A stretch of 64,000 nucleotides of DNA from Enterosoma sp964427595 (GTDB lineage Bacteria > Bacillota_I > Bacilli_A > RFN20 > CAG-288), in contig CAYRUQ010000003.1 of NCBI GenBank assembly GCA_964427595.1, positions 1 to 64,000 of the forward strand, in the 5' to 3' direction. Every line of letters begins with the position of its first letter. Position 1 is the stretch's first letter. Both the position numbers and the translations under genes were made by a program. The notes beneath the pieces were generated by a model. That model was not told where the DNA came from and ran no database searches. It saw nothing but the letters and a program-made list of their open reading frames with translations. Positions 46,203 through 54,893 of this stretch are shown piece by piece.

Positions 46203-46901
46203 TTAATCCTTGATTTGAAAATCTATCTCTTCTAAATTGTGTTCTTTAAGATAGCGATTACATCTTATGAAGCAATCGGAACAGAAAAATCCATGGTTTG
46301 CTGATAACGGAGAAGGGTGTGCCGTCTTGATGATATAGGAAAGTGGACTATGAATAAGAGTTTCTTTAGCTTGAGCATATCTTCCCCAGAGAAGATAGAC
46401 GACCGGTTGATTTAATGAATCGATAGCTTTGATGATTTCGTCAGTAAACATACTCCAGCCTAAAGACGAGTGACTATTCGCCTCGCCAGCTTTGACTGTC
46501 AAAGTAGCATTTAAAAGAAGAACACCTTGTTTAGCCCAAGAAGATAAATCTCCATTATTCTTTGGAACAGGATATCCGTACTCGTAGTAAAGTTCTTTAT
46601 AAATGTTGAGAAGAGATGGTGGGAATTTAGTTCCTTTACTGACAGAGAAAGCCAGTCCGTTTGCTTGATCTGGATTAAAGTAAGGATCTTGTCCGATGAT
46701 GACACATTTGACATCTCTCGGTGCTGTTTTTTCTAATGCGTCATAAACTTTCGCAACAGGTGGGTAAACAGTCTCTTTCTCATACTCAAGAGATACTTTA
46801 TCAAGAAGTTCTTCCCAAGAAGGCGAAGATAAGAAGTTTGATAAAAGAGTCTTCCACTCGTCTGGTATTTTTGAAAGTTTCAATTTAACCTCTTCACTCA
46901 T
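46203..46901 (-). CDS. ung: Uracil-DNA glycosylase, variant active-site loop
   Basis: 232 aa family-1 UDG. The water-activating loop is GQDPYF where nearly all family 1 enzymes have GQDPYH; catalytic Asp is kept. The Leu loop (AHPSPLSANHGFF) and NATLTV are present. It removes uracil from DNA. AAAAGGAG precedes the ATG. The Phe-for-His change is confirmed by codon TTT. Confidence 0.95.
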   Translation of the reverse strand: MSEEVKLKLSKIPDEWKTLLSNFLSSPSWEELLDKVSLEYEKETVYPPVAKVYDALEKTAPRDVKCVIIGQDPYFNPDQANGLAFSVSKGTKFPPSLLNIYKELYYEYGYPVPKNNGDLSSWAKQGVLLLNATLTVKAGEANSHSSLGWSMFTDEIIKAIDSLNQPVVYLLWGRYAQAKETLIHSPLSYIIKTAHPSPLSANHGFFCSDCFIRCNRYLKEHNLEEIDFQIKD

Positions 46902-46957
46902 TTGTCTCTCCTTTTAAACATCCAAGTTTGTCTTGAAATTAGAAGTTTCTTTTTTTC

Positions 46958-47623
46958 TTAGTACTCAATGTCCATATATGATTTGATATAAAAGTCAGAT
47001 ATTTGTCTTTTTTCATCATCTACTTTTTCAGACGATTTATCATAAACAGCAACTGTTTTAAACCCGGCGTTTTTAGCTGTTGTCAAAGGAATCAACACAT
47101 CTTCAAAAACAAGAGTCTCAGATGGCTTCGTTTTCAAAGCATCGCTGGCTATCAAATAAATCGTCGGTTCAGATTTTGAAGTTCCTAGTTCACTACCACT
47201 GAATAAAAAATCAAACAGATCATAGATGGCATTATGTTTTAAACAAGGTGTGAATAACTTCCGTGTATTAGAAGTGGCGAGAGCGATTTTTATATCATGT
47301 TGTTTTAGATAAACAAGCAGTTTTCTAATACCTGGCTTTGCCATGACGGTGTGAGTATAAGCATGTCTAGCTAGGATATCCCAAATCTCAATTATCTGAT
47401 CAATAGTCTCTTCAAAATGATAAGTTTCTTTGGTGTATTTAGCTATCTCATAAAAACTCATATGAGAAATCTTATTAGCATAACCTTCAGGAACTGTTTC
47501 ATATCCTTTCATCAGGAAATATTGTTTGTCGATTTCTTGCCACACACCCATTGAATCGACAATAGTTCCATCTAAGTCAAAAATAACTCCCTTAATGTCT
47601 TTAAGTAATTCACCTATGTTCAT
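46958..47623 (-). CDS. HAD-family hydrolase (PGM-like), probably leaderless
   Basis: 221 aa from the ATG at 47623 (the open frame extends 23 codons into the promoter). Motifs: FDLDGTIVDSM, a helical cap, ATSNT, Lys, and FEDVLIPLTTA. It resembles beta-phosphoglucomutase-like phosphatases. A TATAAT box ends 7 nt before the ATG and there is no ribosome site. Confidence 0.9.
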   Translation of the reverse strand: MNIGELLKDIKGVIFDLDGTIVDSMGVWQEIDKQYFLMKGYETVPEGYANKISHMSFYEIAKYTKETYHFEETIDQIIEIWDILARHAYTHTVMAKPGIRKLLVYLKQHDIKIALATSNTRKLFTPCLKHNAIYDLFDFLFSGSELGTSKSEPTIYLIASDALKTKPSETLVFEDVLIPLTTAKNAGFKTVAVYDKSSEKVDDEKRQISDFYIKSYMDIEY

Positions 47624-47630
47624 CGTGTCT

Positions 47631-47638
47631 ATTATAAT
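47631..47638. promoter_or_regulatory. Shared divergent -10 element
   Basis: ATTATAAT reads TATAAT on both strands, serving the HAD gene (minus, ATG 7 nt away) and the LemA-partner gene (plus, ATG at 47684). No clear -35 is seen on either side. Confidence 0.5.
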
Positions 47639-47683
47639 ATTTCCATGACGCCTGAAATACATCAGGTTAATTATGGAGGACAA

Positions 47684-49549
47684 ATGGAACATCGAGATTT
47701 AGAATTCGATCCGATGGATTACTATGATCAGGAACTGGCAAAACAAATTCCTGAAAATGCCAAAGCATATTTTGATGATCTCTTAGAAAAATCAAAAGTT
47801 GATGAGGAAGAAAATAAACATTTTATCACTGAAATAACAAAATGGGAGACTAAACATAGCCACGAGAAATCTCGTCTCAATATGTTTAATGGCATCAGAA
47901 CTTTTTTGACTATTTTAATTGTCGTTGCTTTGATATTAATCGCACTATCCGCCTTCAATTTATATAACGGAGGAGTTGATGATAATACGGCCTTCTTAGT
48001 TCTCGTTATCATCATGCCGATAGTCTTGATAGCCTCGATATTAGTGATTTTCTTATACCTAAATAAGAAGATTAACCATTATGAAGAAGTATCAAACAAA
48101 AGCAAAGAGAAAATAAACAAACTGAAACAAAAAGCTTTAAATCAAGTGGCTCCGCTTGTCTCTCTCTTTGATTCTTCAGACTTTATCAATATCACTAAAA
48201 AAACAACCAAGATTTTCTCGATAGATCCATATGTTGACCATGAGAAACTCTTGATGTTAAGAGAACTTTATGGCTTTAAAGATGAACCAGAAGTCAATGA
48301 ATCCATCGTCGAAGTCATGTCTGGTGAGATAGAAACAAATCCTTATATCCATGTGCGTCTCTTCATTCAAAGAATGAGAAATACCACCTACACCGGTTCT
48401 CTTCCTATCAGTTGGACAGAGCGGGTCAGTGATGGACAAGGTGGCTTCCGTACAGTCGTCAGGACTGAAACTCTTGTAGCCAGTATCTCAAGACCGGCTG
48501 CTTATTATTCGGATGGTTCTTATGTCATATATGGAAACGAGGCTGCTCCTGATCTCACCTTCTCTAGAGGCCCTTCTGGTGTCAATCCGGATATGACTGA
48601 GAAAGAGATGCGTAAATTCGAGAGTAACCAAGAAAAACATCTTGCTTCTTTAGCTCAAAAGTCAATTTCAAAAGGCGGAAATTTCACCCCTCTTGCTAAT
48701 GCCAAATTTGAAGGTCTTTTCGGTGCTTATGATCGTAACCACGAAATACAATATCGTCTTCTCTTCACTCCTCTTGCTCAAGAGAATATGTGTGAACTTA
48801 TCTTGAGAAAAAAGCCTTATAAAGATGACTTCACTTTCTATAAGAAGAAGAAGGTAAATATCATCTCTTCTGAACACGGAAAATATACGGAGCCTTATGA
48901 CCCCAACATGTTATTCGGTATGATTGATATCTCGAAAATGAGAAGAAGTTTCGTCAATGAAATCACTGAGTGTTTCAACTCTCTTTATTTCGAGATGGCT
49001 CCTCTTCTTTGTATCCCTCTTTATCAAACGACGGAAGCTGGCGATTTCAATGTCACTGAACACTACCGAAATGTCTCTGATTATGATGCTGAGGCGATGG
49101 CTAACAGCATGAATTCTAAATTGTTCATGCCGGAAGGCTCTGATACTCCTCAGATTCTTAAAGTCACTTATCAAAGAACTGTCGGTAAAACGGACTTCTT
49201 CAAGGTTGATTCTTTTGCTTTTAAGAAAGTTCCCCAAGTCGAATTTGTCACTGTGATGGGAGGTGATGGTCTTCCTCATGAAGTTCCTGTCCCTTGGTTT
49301 AGATATGATCCTCTCCATAAAGAATCCGCTATCGGTGCCAGAAAATTTACAGGAAACAAATTCCAATATCAGAACCTTGTCAGGGATGAAGAATTCAAAA
49401 AAGATAAAGTTATGTCCAGAACAAATACCAGAAATCATAATTTTTTAGGTTTTTATGCTCCTAGCGATTACAATTATGTTAAGGCTCAAGATGAAAGAGT
49501 TTCCTCTCTCATCAACAAGTATTTAGATATAAATAGAAAGGTGGACTAA
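47684..49549 (+). CDS. Large membrane protein, partner of LemA
   Basis: 621 aa. Two helices near residues 70-130, then a large cytoplasmic region of ~480 residues with a charged segment and Tyr/Phe-rich beta patterns. Unknown family. The start is ATG behind GGAGG; an ATG 13 codons earlier has no site. It is 2 nt before lemA, so the two form a unit. Co-occurrence of LemA with a two-helix protein is common in Firmicutes. Confidence 0.8.
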   Translation: MEHRDLEFDPMDYYDQELAKQIPENAKAYFDDLLEKSKVDEEENKHFITEITKWETKHSHEKSRLNMFNGIRTFLTILIVVALILIALSAFNLYNGGVDDNTAFLVLVIIMPIVLIASILVIFLYLNKKINHYEEVSNKSKEKINKLKQKALNQVAPLVSLFDSSDFINITKKTTKIFSIDPYVDHEKLLMLRELYGFKDEPEVNESIVEVMSGEIETNPYIHVRLFIQRMRNTTYTGSLPISWTERVSDGQGGFRTVVRTETLVASISRPAAYYSDGSYVIYGNEAAPDLTFSRGPSGVNPDMTEKEMRKFESNQEKHLASLAQKSISKGGNFTPLANAKFEGLFGAYDRNHEIQYRLLFTPLAQENMCELILRKKPYKDDFTFYKKKKVNIISSEHGKYTEPYDPNMLFGMIDISKMRRSFVNEITECFNSLYFEMAPLLCIPLYQTTEAGDFNVTEHYRNVSDYDAEAMANSMNSKLFMPEGSDTPQILKVTYQRTVGKTDFFKVDSFAFKKVPQVEFVTVMGGDGLPHEVPVPWFRYDPLHKESAIGARKFTGNKFQYQNLVRDEEFKKDKVMSRTNTRNHNFLGFYAPSDYNYVKAQDERVSSLINKYLDINRKVD

Positions 49550-49551
49550 AA

Positions 49552-50229
49552 ATGGCAAATGAATTAGATGAACTTACTGGCCCCGTAAATCCTGAAGGTA
49601 GAGATATCAATGTCATCGAAAAACAGATTCCTGTTCAAGTTGGCATCGGTTCAAAAATCTTTGAAGTCATTCTCTGGGTCTTAGGTATCATTCCTGGATT
49701 GATTTTCTTAATCATGAAGGTCAATGCTAGAACTTATCTCAGACAATTACAGCAGAAGATCCAACACACTGCTTCTCAGGTTGATAACTATCTCGAGCAA
49801 AGAGTTATCATCCTTCAAAACGCCGCTAAACTTCTTGATAAAGCTATCGAATTAGATAAAGATACCTTCACTAAAATCGCTGCTTACAGAAGCAGAAGTG
49901 GTTCTCCTAACACTAACACCGATGTCTTAAGAAATGAGACTGCTAGCAACATCGATAAGCTCTTCGCTCAGGTCAACTTAGCTTATGAGAACTATCCCGA
50001 ACTCAAAGCTCATGATGAAATCAAACAATGCTTACAACAAAACAGCTTATTGCAGAGAGAAATCACCGCTGCTAGAGAACAATACAACGATACCGTTTAT
50101 CGTTGGAACGCTGACATCCAAGCTTGGCCTACCAAGATGATCGTCGCTGCTAAGTTAGGCTATACCACTAGAATTCCTTTCTCTACCTCAGCTGAAATGA
50201 AAGAAAAAGCTAGAGGCGTTTTCTTCTAA
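49552..50229 (+). CDS. lemA: LemA family protein
   Basis: 225 aa. One membrane helix (about 34-56), then the LemA helical domain (NARTYLRQLQQKIQHTASQVDNY; YNDTVYRWNADIQAWPT; KARGVFF). Function is unknown for the family. The ribosome site is AAAGGTGG. A terminator follows. Confidence 0.93.
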   Translation: MANELDELTGPVNPEGRDINVIEKQIPVQVGIGSKIFEVILWVLGIIPGLIFLIMKVNARTYLRQLQQKIQHTASQVDNYLEQRVIILQNAAKLLDKAIELDKDTFTKIAAYRSRSGSPNTNTDVLRNETASNIDKLFAQVNLAYENYPELKAHDEIKQCLQQNSLLQREITAAREQYNDTVYRWNADIQAWPTKMIVAAKLGYTTRIPFSTSAEMKEKARGVFF

Positions 50230-50232
50230 AAA

Positions 50233-50268
50233 GCATTTAAGTCTCTCTGCAAAGAGAGACTTTTTCAC
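50233..50268 (+). terminator. Terminator after lemA
   Basis: The perfect stem AAGTCTCTCT/AGAGAGACTT with loop GCAA is followed by TTTTC. Confidence 0.85.
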
Positions 50269-50273
50269 TTCAT

Positions 50274-51242
50274 ATGAAATATCTGTTTTTCGATATAGAA
50301 TGCGCCAATTGTCTCAATGGTGAGGGCAAAATCTGTTCATTCGGTTATGTCCTCACCGATGAGAATTTTAATGTGCTCAAAAAGAGAGATATCATCATCA
50401 ATCCGAAAGCCCCTTTCCTTTTAGGAAACGGTAAAAACGGAAACGGAATCAAACTCGCTTATCCGCTTTTCAGATTCGATTGGGCTCATACCTTCCCTTA
50501 CTACTATCAAGAGATAAGAAGACTTCTTCTTTCAAAAGATCACTTTCCAATCGGATTTGCTGATGATCAAGATATCAATTTCCTTCTCTACACTTGTAAG
50601 AGATATAACTTACCTACTCTCTATTTTGATTATCTTGATGTTCAAAGCCTTGATATGGTTCTCTCTTCTTCTACACAACCGAGAGGGCTGAGCTTTCTTA
50701 TCGAATCGTTTGGATTAGAAAAAGGCGTCTGTCATAAAAGTGATGAAGATGCTTTGATGACTATGGAGATCCTTTCTCGATTAGTCTCTGATTCTAAAAT
50801 GAATCTCTCTAAGTTAATCAAACAACATCCTCAGGTGGTTAAAAGCGTAGATCAGTTCATCAAAAACAAGAAACTGCAAGTAGAGAAGAAAAAGAAGCTT
50901 CAACATGTTAAAGACATGTTAAACGACCTTTATCAATCAGATCCTAATAAGATCAACCTAGAGAAGATTGATCAACATTTTTTCAAGAAAACGATCTTCA
51001 TCAAGCCTTCTGTTTTTTATTCAAAACCGATTCTTTTAGAAGAATATGCCAAATATCTAAAAGAGAAAGGATTCATCTTTCTGAAGACTTTAAATAAAGC
51101 ACCTGATTATTACATCTGCGGAGAGAAAGATGATACTCACACTATCAAAGTCAACTTCCATCATTCTCGTGTTTATACATTCAATTCATTCATCGCTTAC
51201 TTAAAGAAAAGCGATATCAAAGAAAAAACCGCCACCCTCTGA
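50274..51242 (+). CDS. DEDD-type 3'-5' exonuclease domain protein
   Basis: 322 aa. ExoI motif FFDIECAN, ExoII D-x-x-F (DDQDINFLL), ExoIII with HKSDEDALM (His/Asp); the fold is that of DnaQ/RNase T. The C-terminal ~130 residues may include a BRCT-like domain. There is no ribosome site: the ATG lies just behind the lemA terminator. It could be read by leakage or a promoter I cannot see. Confidence 0.88.
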   Translation: MKYLFFDIECANCLNGEGKICSFGYVLTDENFNVLKKRDIIINPKAPFLLGNGKNGNGIKLAYPLFRFDWAHTFPYYYQEIRRLLLSKDHFPIGFADDQDINFLLYTCKRYNLPTLYFDYLDVQSLDMVLSSSTQPRGLSFLIESFGLEKGVCHKSDEDALMTMEILSRLVSDSKMNLSKLIKQHPQVVKSVDQFIKNKKLQVEKKKKLQHVKDMLNDLYQSDPNKINLEKIDQHFFKKTIFIKPSVFYSKPILLEEYAKYLKEKGFIFLKTLNKAPDYYICGEKDDTHTIKVNFHHSRVYTFNSFIAYLKKSDIKEKTATL

Positions 51243-51264
51243 GAATGACGGTCGTTTTTTCTTT
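51227..51264. terminator. Bidirectional terminator
   Basis: The stem ACCGCCA/TGACGGT-like (one mismatch) is flanked by T-runs on both strands; it serves the exonuclease gene (plus) and tRNA-Lys (minus). Confidence 0.75.
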
Positions 51265-51269
51265 CAATG

Positions 51270-51342
51270 TGGATCATTAGGGACTCGAACCCTAGGCCCA
51301 CTGATTAAGAGTCAGTTGCTCTACCAACTGAGCTAATGATCC
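51270..51342 (-). tRNA. tRNA-Lys(CUU)
   Basis: 73 nt on the minus strand. Acceptor GGATCAT/ATGATCC, D-arm GCTC/GAGC, anticodon loop CTCTTAA (CUU), T-arm TAGGG/CCCTA. The CCA end is not fully encoded (A-C-A-T follows). Confidence 0.93.
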
Positions 51343-51360
51343 ATCGCTGCAAGCTTATGA

Positions 51361-51389
51361 ATTGTAATTCTTTTTTGGTGTGAATGCAA
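51361..51389 (-). promoter_or_regulatory. Candidate tRNA-Lys promoter
   Basis: Minus strand: TTGCAT, 17 nt, TACAAT (51366-51361), about 20 nt before the tRNA. Confidence 0.45.
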
Positions 51390-51415
51390 CAGAAAGTTGA
51401 CGAGTGTAATTAAAA

Positions 51416-54292
51416 CTATCCGACTTCTTGCAGGTTTGAATCATTATCTTGATCGTTTATATCAAGTTCTTCAGGTGAAACTACTTTTTCAGCGTCTTTC
51501 TTCTTTCGATGAAGGAAAGGTATCGGCATACTTGAATTCTGCATCCATTTGAAGACCCTGAGGAAGAAATTTAACAAGACCGTAGATAAAGACGCATAGA
51601 TGATCAATATGAACCACATCGGCTTAGTCAGATATCTGAAGTCGATTCCTGATATCTGAACAGAGAAGTTCCAATAGAGGCTTGAATCTGTATAAGGATT
51701 AGCTGAGAAAGCAGGTATGAAAGGCATAGCGAAGACTAGTAAGAAGAAGAGTAAGATAACGACAGCGAATAATATCGCCCTAAATCGATTGAGTGGTTGA
51801 CAACAATTAAACACCATCGCTAGTGCGACTACCGCCATCGTGATGGAACAGAAGGTGGTGAAACTGTTATTAGCATAATCAGAATTAGTCGATAGCTCTA
51901 AGAAACCACCAGAATCGATATTCCTAAATATGTAATTTAACCCTATACATAGAATCAAACATAGTGCAGCTGGTATCGCCCTTGCGAAGGTATTCCTTAG
52001 GAAGTGACCAGTGATCAGTTGGTTGTTCTTTTGAATCGATAAGACTAAAGAAGGGATACCGATAGCGACTATCTCAGTGATCAAGATGTTGTTGGTTTCA
52101 AAGGGATAATTGATACCAGAACCACCGATGAAAGTCAGTAACACGATGATGGTGAAGACGATTGTGAACATCGTTTTCATCAGATACAAAGAGGATGAGC
52201 GTTGGATGTTGTTGACAACTCTTCTTCCTTCTTGAACGACCGCAGGCATAGAAGCGAAGTTAGAATCAAGAAGGACGAGATGGGCGGTGTTTCTAGCAGC
52301 AGCTGATCCAGTAGCCATAGCGATAGAACAATCAGCATTTTTCATCGCTAAGATATCATTGACACCATCACCAGTCATACCGACTGTATATTGTCTATTC
52401 TTTAGTTCCTTGATGATAGCAGCTTTCTGCTCGGGTGAGACACGACCGAAGACTGTGTATTGATCGACGATTTCTTGAACTTCTCTTGTTGATAATCCTT
52501 CTAAAGAGATACATTTCTCAGCATCAGGAACTCCGCATTTTTTAGCGATTTCAGAAGCGGTAAGCGGGTTATCGCCAGAGATGATTTTGATTTGAACATC
52601 GTTCTCACAGAACCATTTGATGGTGGAAGGAGCTTCCGGTCTGATGTGATCTTCTAAGGTGAAGACCGCCACTGGTGATAGTCTTCCTTTTATCTCACCA
52701 TCGACAATATCTTTCTCAGTTTTACACATCATGATGACACGATAGCCTTTGGATTGTTTCTTCGTGATGTAGTTAGCGATGACTCTCTCTTTGTTTTTAT
52801 AAATGAACTCAGGAGCTCCTAAGACATAGGTTCCATATTCGTAGAAAGTGACCGCTGAATACTTTCTTGCTGATGAGAAAGGAATAGAGGTTTTGACTTT
52901 ATAATCGTTTTTTAACGGGTATCTCTTTGATAAAGCGATAGAAGTCTGATTTGATTCTCTGAAGGCGTTAAGATAAGAACCCATCGTTTTGTTTAAATCA
53001 ACACTAGAATCGATGACTAAGACTTCATCAACCTTCATCGTTCCATCAGTTAAAGTTCCCGTCTTATCAAGACAGAGAACATTGACTCTCGCTAACATTT
53101 CAATACAGTAGAGATCTTGAACAAGTGTCTTTTTCTTAGAAAGATTGATGACTCCGACTGCCAGAGCTACTGAGGTGAGAAGATACATGCCAGATGGGAT
53201 CATACCGACGACACTACCTGCTGTTCTAGACATCGTCTCAGAAGCGATAAGCCAGTTAGATAAACCAGCGAAAGAAGAACTGTTAGAAACGTTGAACCAC
53301 TGGGTCACAAAGGTAGCAATTCCTAAAGGAATGATGATGATGGCAATTACTCTAATTATCAAATTTAACGACCTAACTAACTCTGATTTGGGTTTTGAAT
53401 ATTCTTTCGCTTTTGCTTGAATACCAGAGGCATAGTTATAATCGCCGACTTTATTTGCTTGAACGATAGCAGAACCTGAAACGACAAAAGAACCCGCATA
53501 GATGAAATCACCCGTATTCTTCTTAATCGGTAGAGATTCACCAGTTAAAAGAGATTCATTAACTTCTATTGAACCTTGTTTGACGATTGAATCAGTCGGT
53601 ATCTGATCACCAGTTGCGAGAGTGTAAATATCATCTAAGACGATCTCTTCAACCGGGATAGTAGTCTTCTTTCCGTCTCTGATGACATTGAGATTCATCG
53701 CTGTGACCAGCTTTAATTTATCGATCGTGTTTTTAGCTTTGATCTCTTGTATCGTTCCTATCAGAGTATTGATAACAGCTACTAATAAGAAATAAGTGGA
53801 TGTTATTTTTCCAAATATCCATAAAGCGATCGCAATCAATAAAAGAAGCATATTAAAGAAAGTGAAGACATTTGAGATGACGATTTGAGATACGCTCTTA
53901 CCAGTATGAGTTTTAATCTGATTAGTAAGACCTTCCGCTTTTCTAGCTTGGACTTGTTTCTCAGTTAAACCCTCATTTAAAGACGGGTTATATCTCTCAA
54001 CATCTCTGATATCGATGTCCTTTAGATTCTTAGAAGCAGGGTCTATCTTGATCTCTTCAGCAGGTGTTGGCTTTGGTTTGGGTTTTGATTCAGGTTCAGG
54101 TGTCATCTGCTCATTTAAAACTTCCACCTTCTCTGCAGAGGTGTCTTGGGTTGAAGACTTACTTCTTCTTTTTCTCTTGCTAGTTTGAACTATAGCTTCT
54201 GAAGGTTGAACTGTTTCTTCAACTTCACTTGAAGAAGCTTCAGTCTTCTCGATTTCTTGACTAGTTTGTTCTTTGCTTCTTTTCCTACTCAT
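51416..54292 (-). CDS. P-type cation ATPase, unusual subgroup
   Basis: 958 aa. A low-complexity Lys/Glu/Ser/Pro N-terminus of ~90 residues, TGES at 250-253, phosphorylation DKTGT with Asp409, GDGVND, and about ten helices. Helix 4 reads PSGM (366-369) instead of PEGL, typical of a poorly characterised HAD-IC group that includes mycobacterial CtpE, a calcium transporter. Substrate is therefore uncertain (Ca2+ is a possibility). It overlaps tdk by 8 nt. Confidence 0.9.
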   Translation of the reverse strand: MSRKRSKEQTSQEIEKTEASSSEVEETVQPSEAIVQTSKRKRRSKSSTQDTSAEKVEVLNEQMTPEPESKPKPKPTPAEEIKIDPASKNLKDIDIRDVERYNPSLNEGLTEKQVQARKAEGLTNQIKTHTGKSVSQIVISNVFTFFNMLLLLIAIALWIFGKITSTYFLLVAVINTLIGTIQEIKAKNTIDKLKLVTAMNLNVIRDGKKTTIPVEEIVLDDIYTLATGDQIPTDSIVKQGSIEVNESLLTGESLPIKKNTGDFIYAGSFVVSGSAIVQANKVGDYNYASGIQAKAKEYSKPKSELVRSLNLIIRVIAIIIIPLGIATFVTQWFNVSNSSSFAGLSNWLIASETMSRTAGSVVGMIPSGMYLLTSVALAVGVINLSKKKTLVQDLYCIEMLARVNVLCLDKTGTLTDGTMKVDEVLVIDSSVDLNKTMGSYLNAFRESNQTSIALSKRYPLKNDYKVKTSIPFSSARKYSAVTFYEYGTYVLGAPEFIYKNKERVIANYITKKQSKGYRVIMMCKTEKDIVDGEIKGRLSPVAVFTLEDHIRPEAPSTIKWFCENDVQIKIISGDNPLTASEIAKKCGVPDAEKCISLEGLSTREVQEIVDQYTVFGRVSPEQKAAIIKELKNRQYTVGMTGDGVNDILAMKNADCSIAMATGSAAARNTAHLVLLDSNFASMPAVVQEGRRVVNNIQRSSSLYLMKTMFTIVFTIIVLLTFIGGSGINYPFETNNILITEIVAIGIPSLVLSIQKNNQLITGHFLRNTFARAIPAALCLILCIGLNYIFRNIDSGGFLELSTNSDYANNSFTTFCSITMAVVALAMVFNCCQPLNRFRAILFAVVILLFFLLVFAMPFIPAFSANPYTDSSLYWNFSVQISGIDFRYLTKPMWFILIIYASLSTVLLNFFLRVFKWMQNSSMPIPFLHRKKKDAEKVVSPEELDINDQDNDSNLQEVG

Positions 54293-54884
54293 ATTTCTTC
54301 AACTCAGGCTTACCAGGTAATTCATGGTGCTTACGACAGCGAGCTTGATAACTCTCTTTAGCACCAACGAGGATGACTGGATCATCGTATTTAGCAGGTT
54401 TTCCATCAATCAGACGAAGGGTTCTGGTGGCTGCAAAACCACAGATAGTACAAGCGGCTGTGAGCTTAGTGACAAACTCAGCTCTCGCTAATAACTCAGG
54501 GACGGGACCAAAGGGTTCTCCTTTAAAGTCTAAATCTAGTCCGGCGGCGATGACTCTGACCCCTCTATCAGCTAAATCTTCACAGATTTGAATGATATCA
54601 TTCGAGAAGAATTGAATCTCATCTATTCCGACCACTTCTGTATCAGGAAGAACATGATCTAATATCTCCTTAGCAGAGAGGATAGGAAAAGCATCGATCT
54701 TCCCCCCATCATGAGAAGCGATAGCTACATCATCATATCTATTATCGATAGCCGGTTTAAAACATACTATCTTCTTATGAGCGTAAGAGAGTGTTCTGAT
54801 TCTTCTGATAAGCTCTTCTGATTTGCCAGCGAACATCGGGCCGGTGATGATTTCAATCCATCCCTTCTGCAATTCTTGATACAT
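54285..54884 (-). CDS. tdk: Thymidine kinase
   Basis: 199 aa. P-loop GPMFAGKSEELIRR, lasso and zinc Cys (CTICG; CRKHH), and EIQFF. It salvages thymidine to dTMP. AGGGG is 6 nt before the ATG. Between the polymerase-like gene and the P-type ATPase. Confidence 0.97.
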   Translation of the reverse strand: MYQELQKGWIEIITGPMFAGKSEELIRRIRTLSYAHKKIVCFKPAIDNRYDDVAIASHDGGKIDAFPILSAKEILDHVLPDTEVVGIDEIQFFSNDIIQICEDLADRGVRVIAAGLDLDFKGEPFGPVPELLARAEFVTKLTAACTICGFAATRTLRLIDGKPAKYDDPVILVGAKESYQARCRKHHELPGKPELKKYE

Positions 54885-54893
54885 AGAATACCC

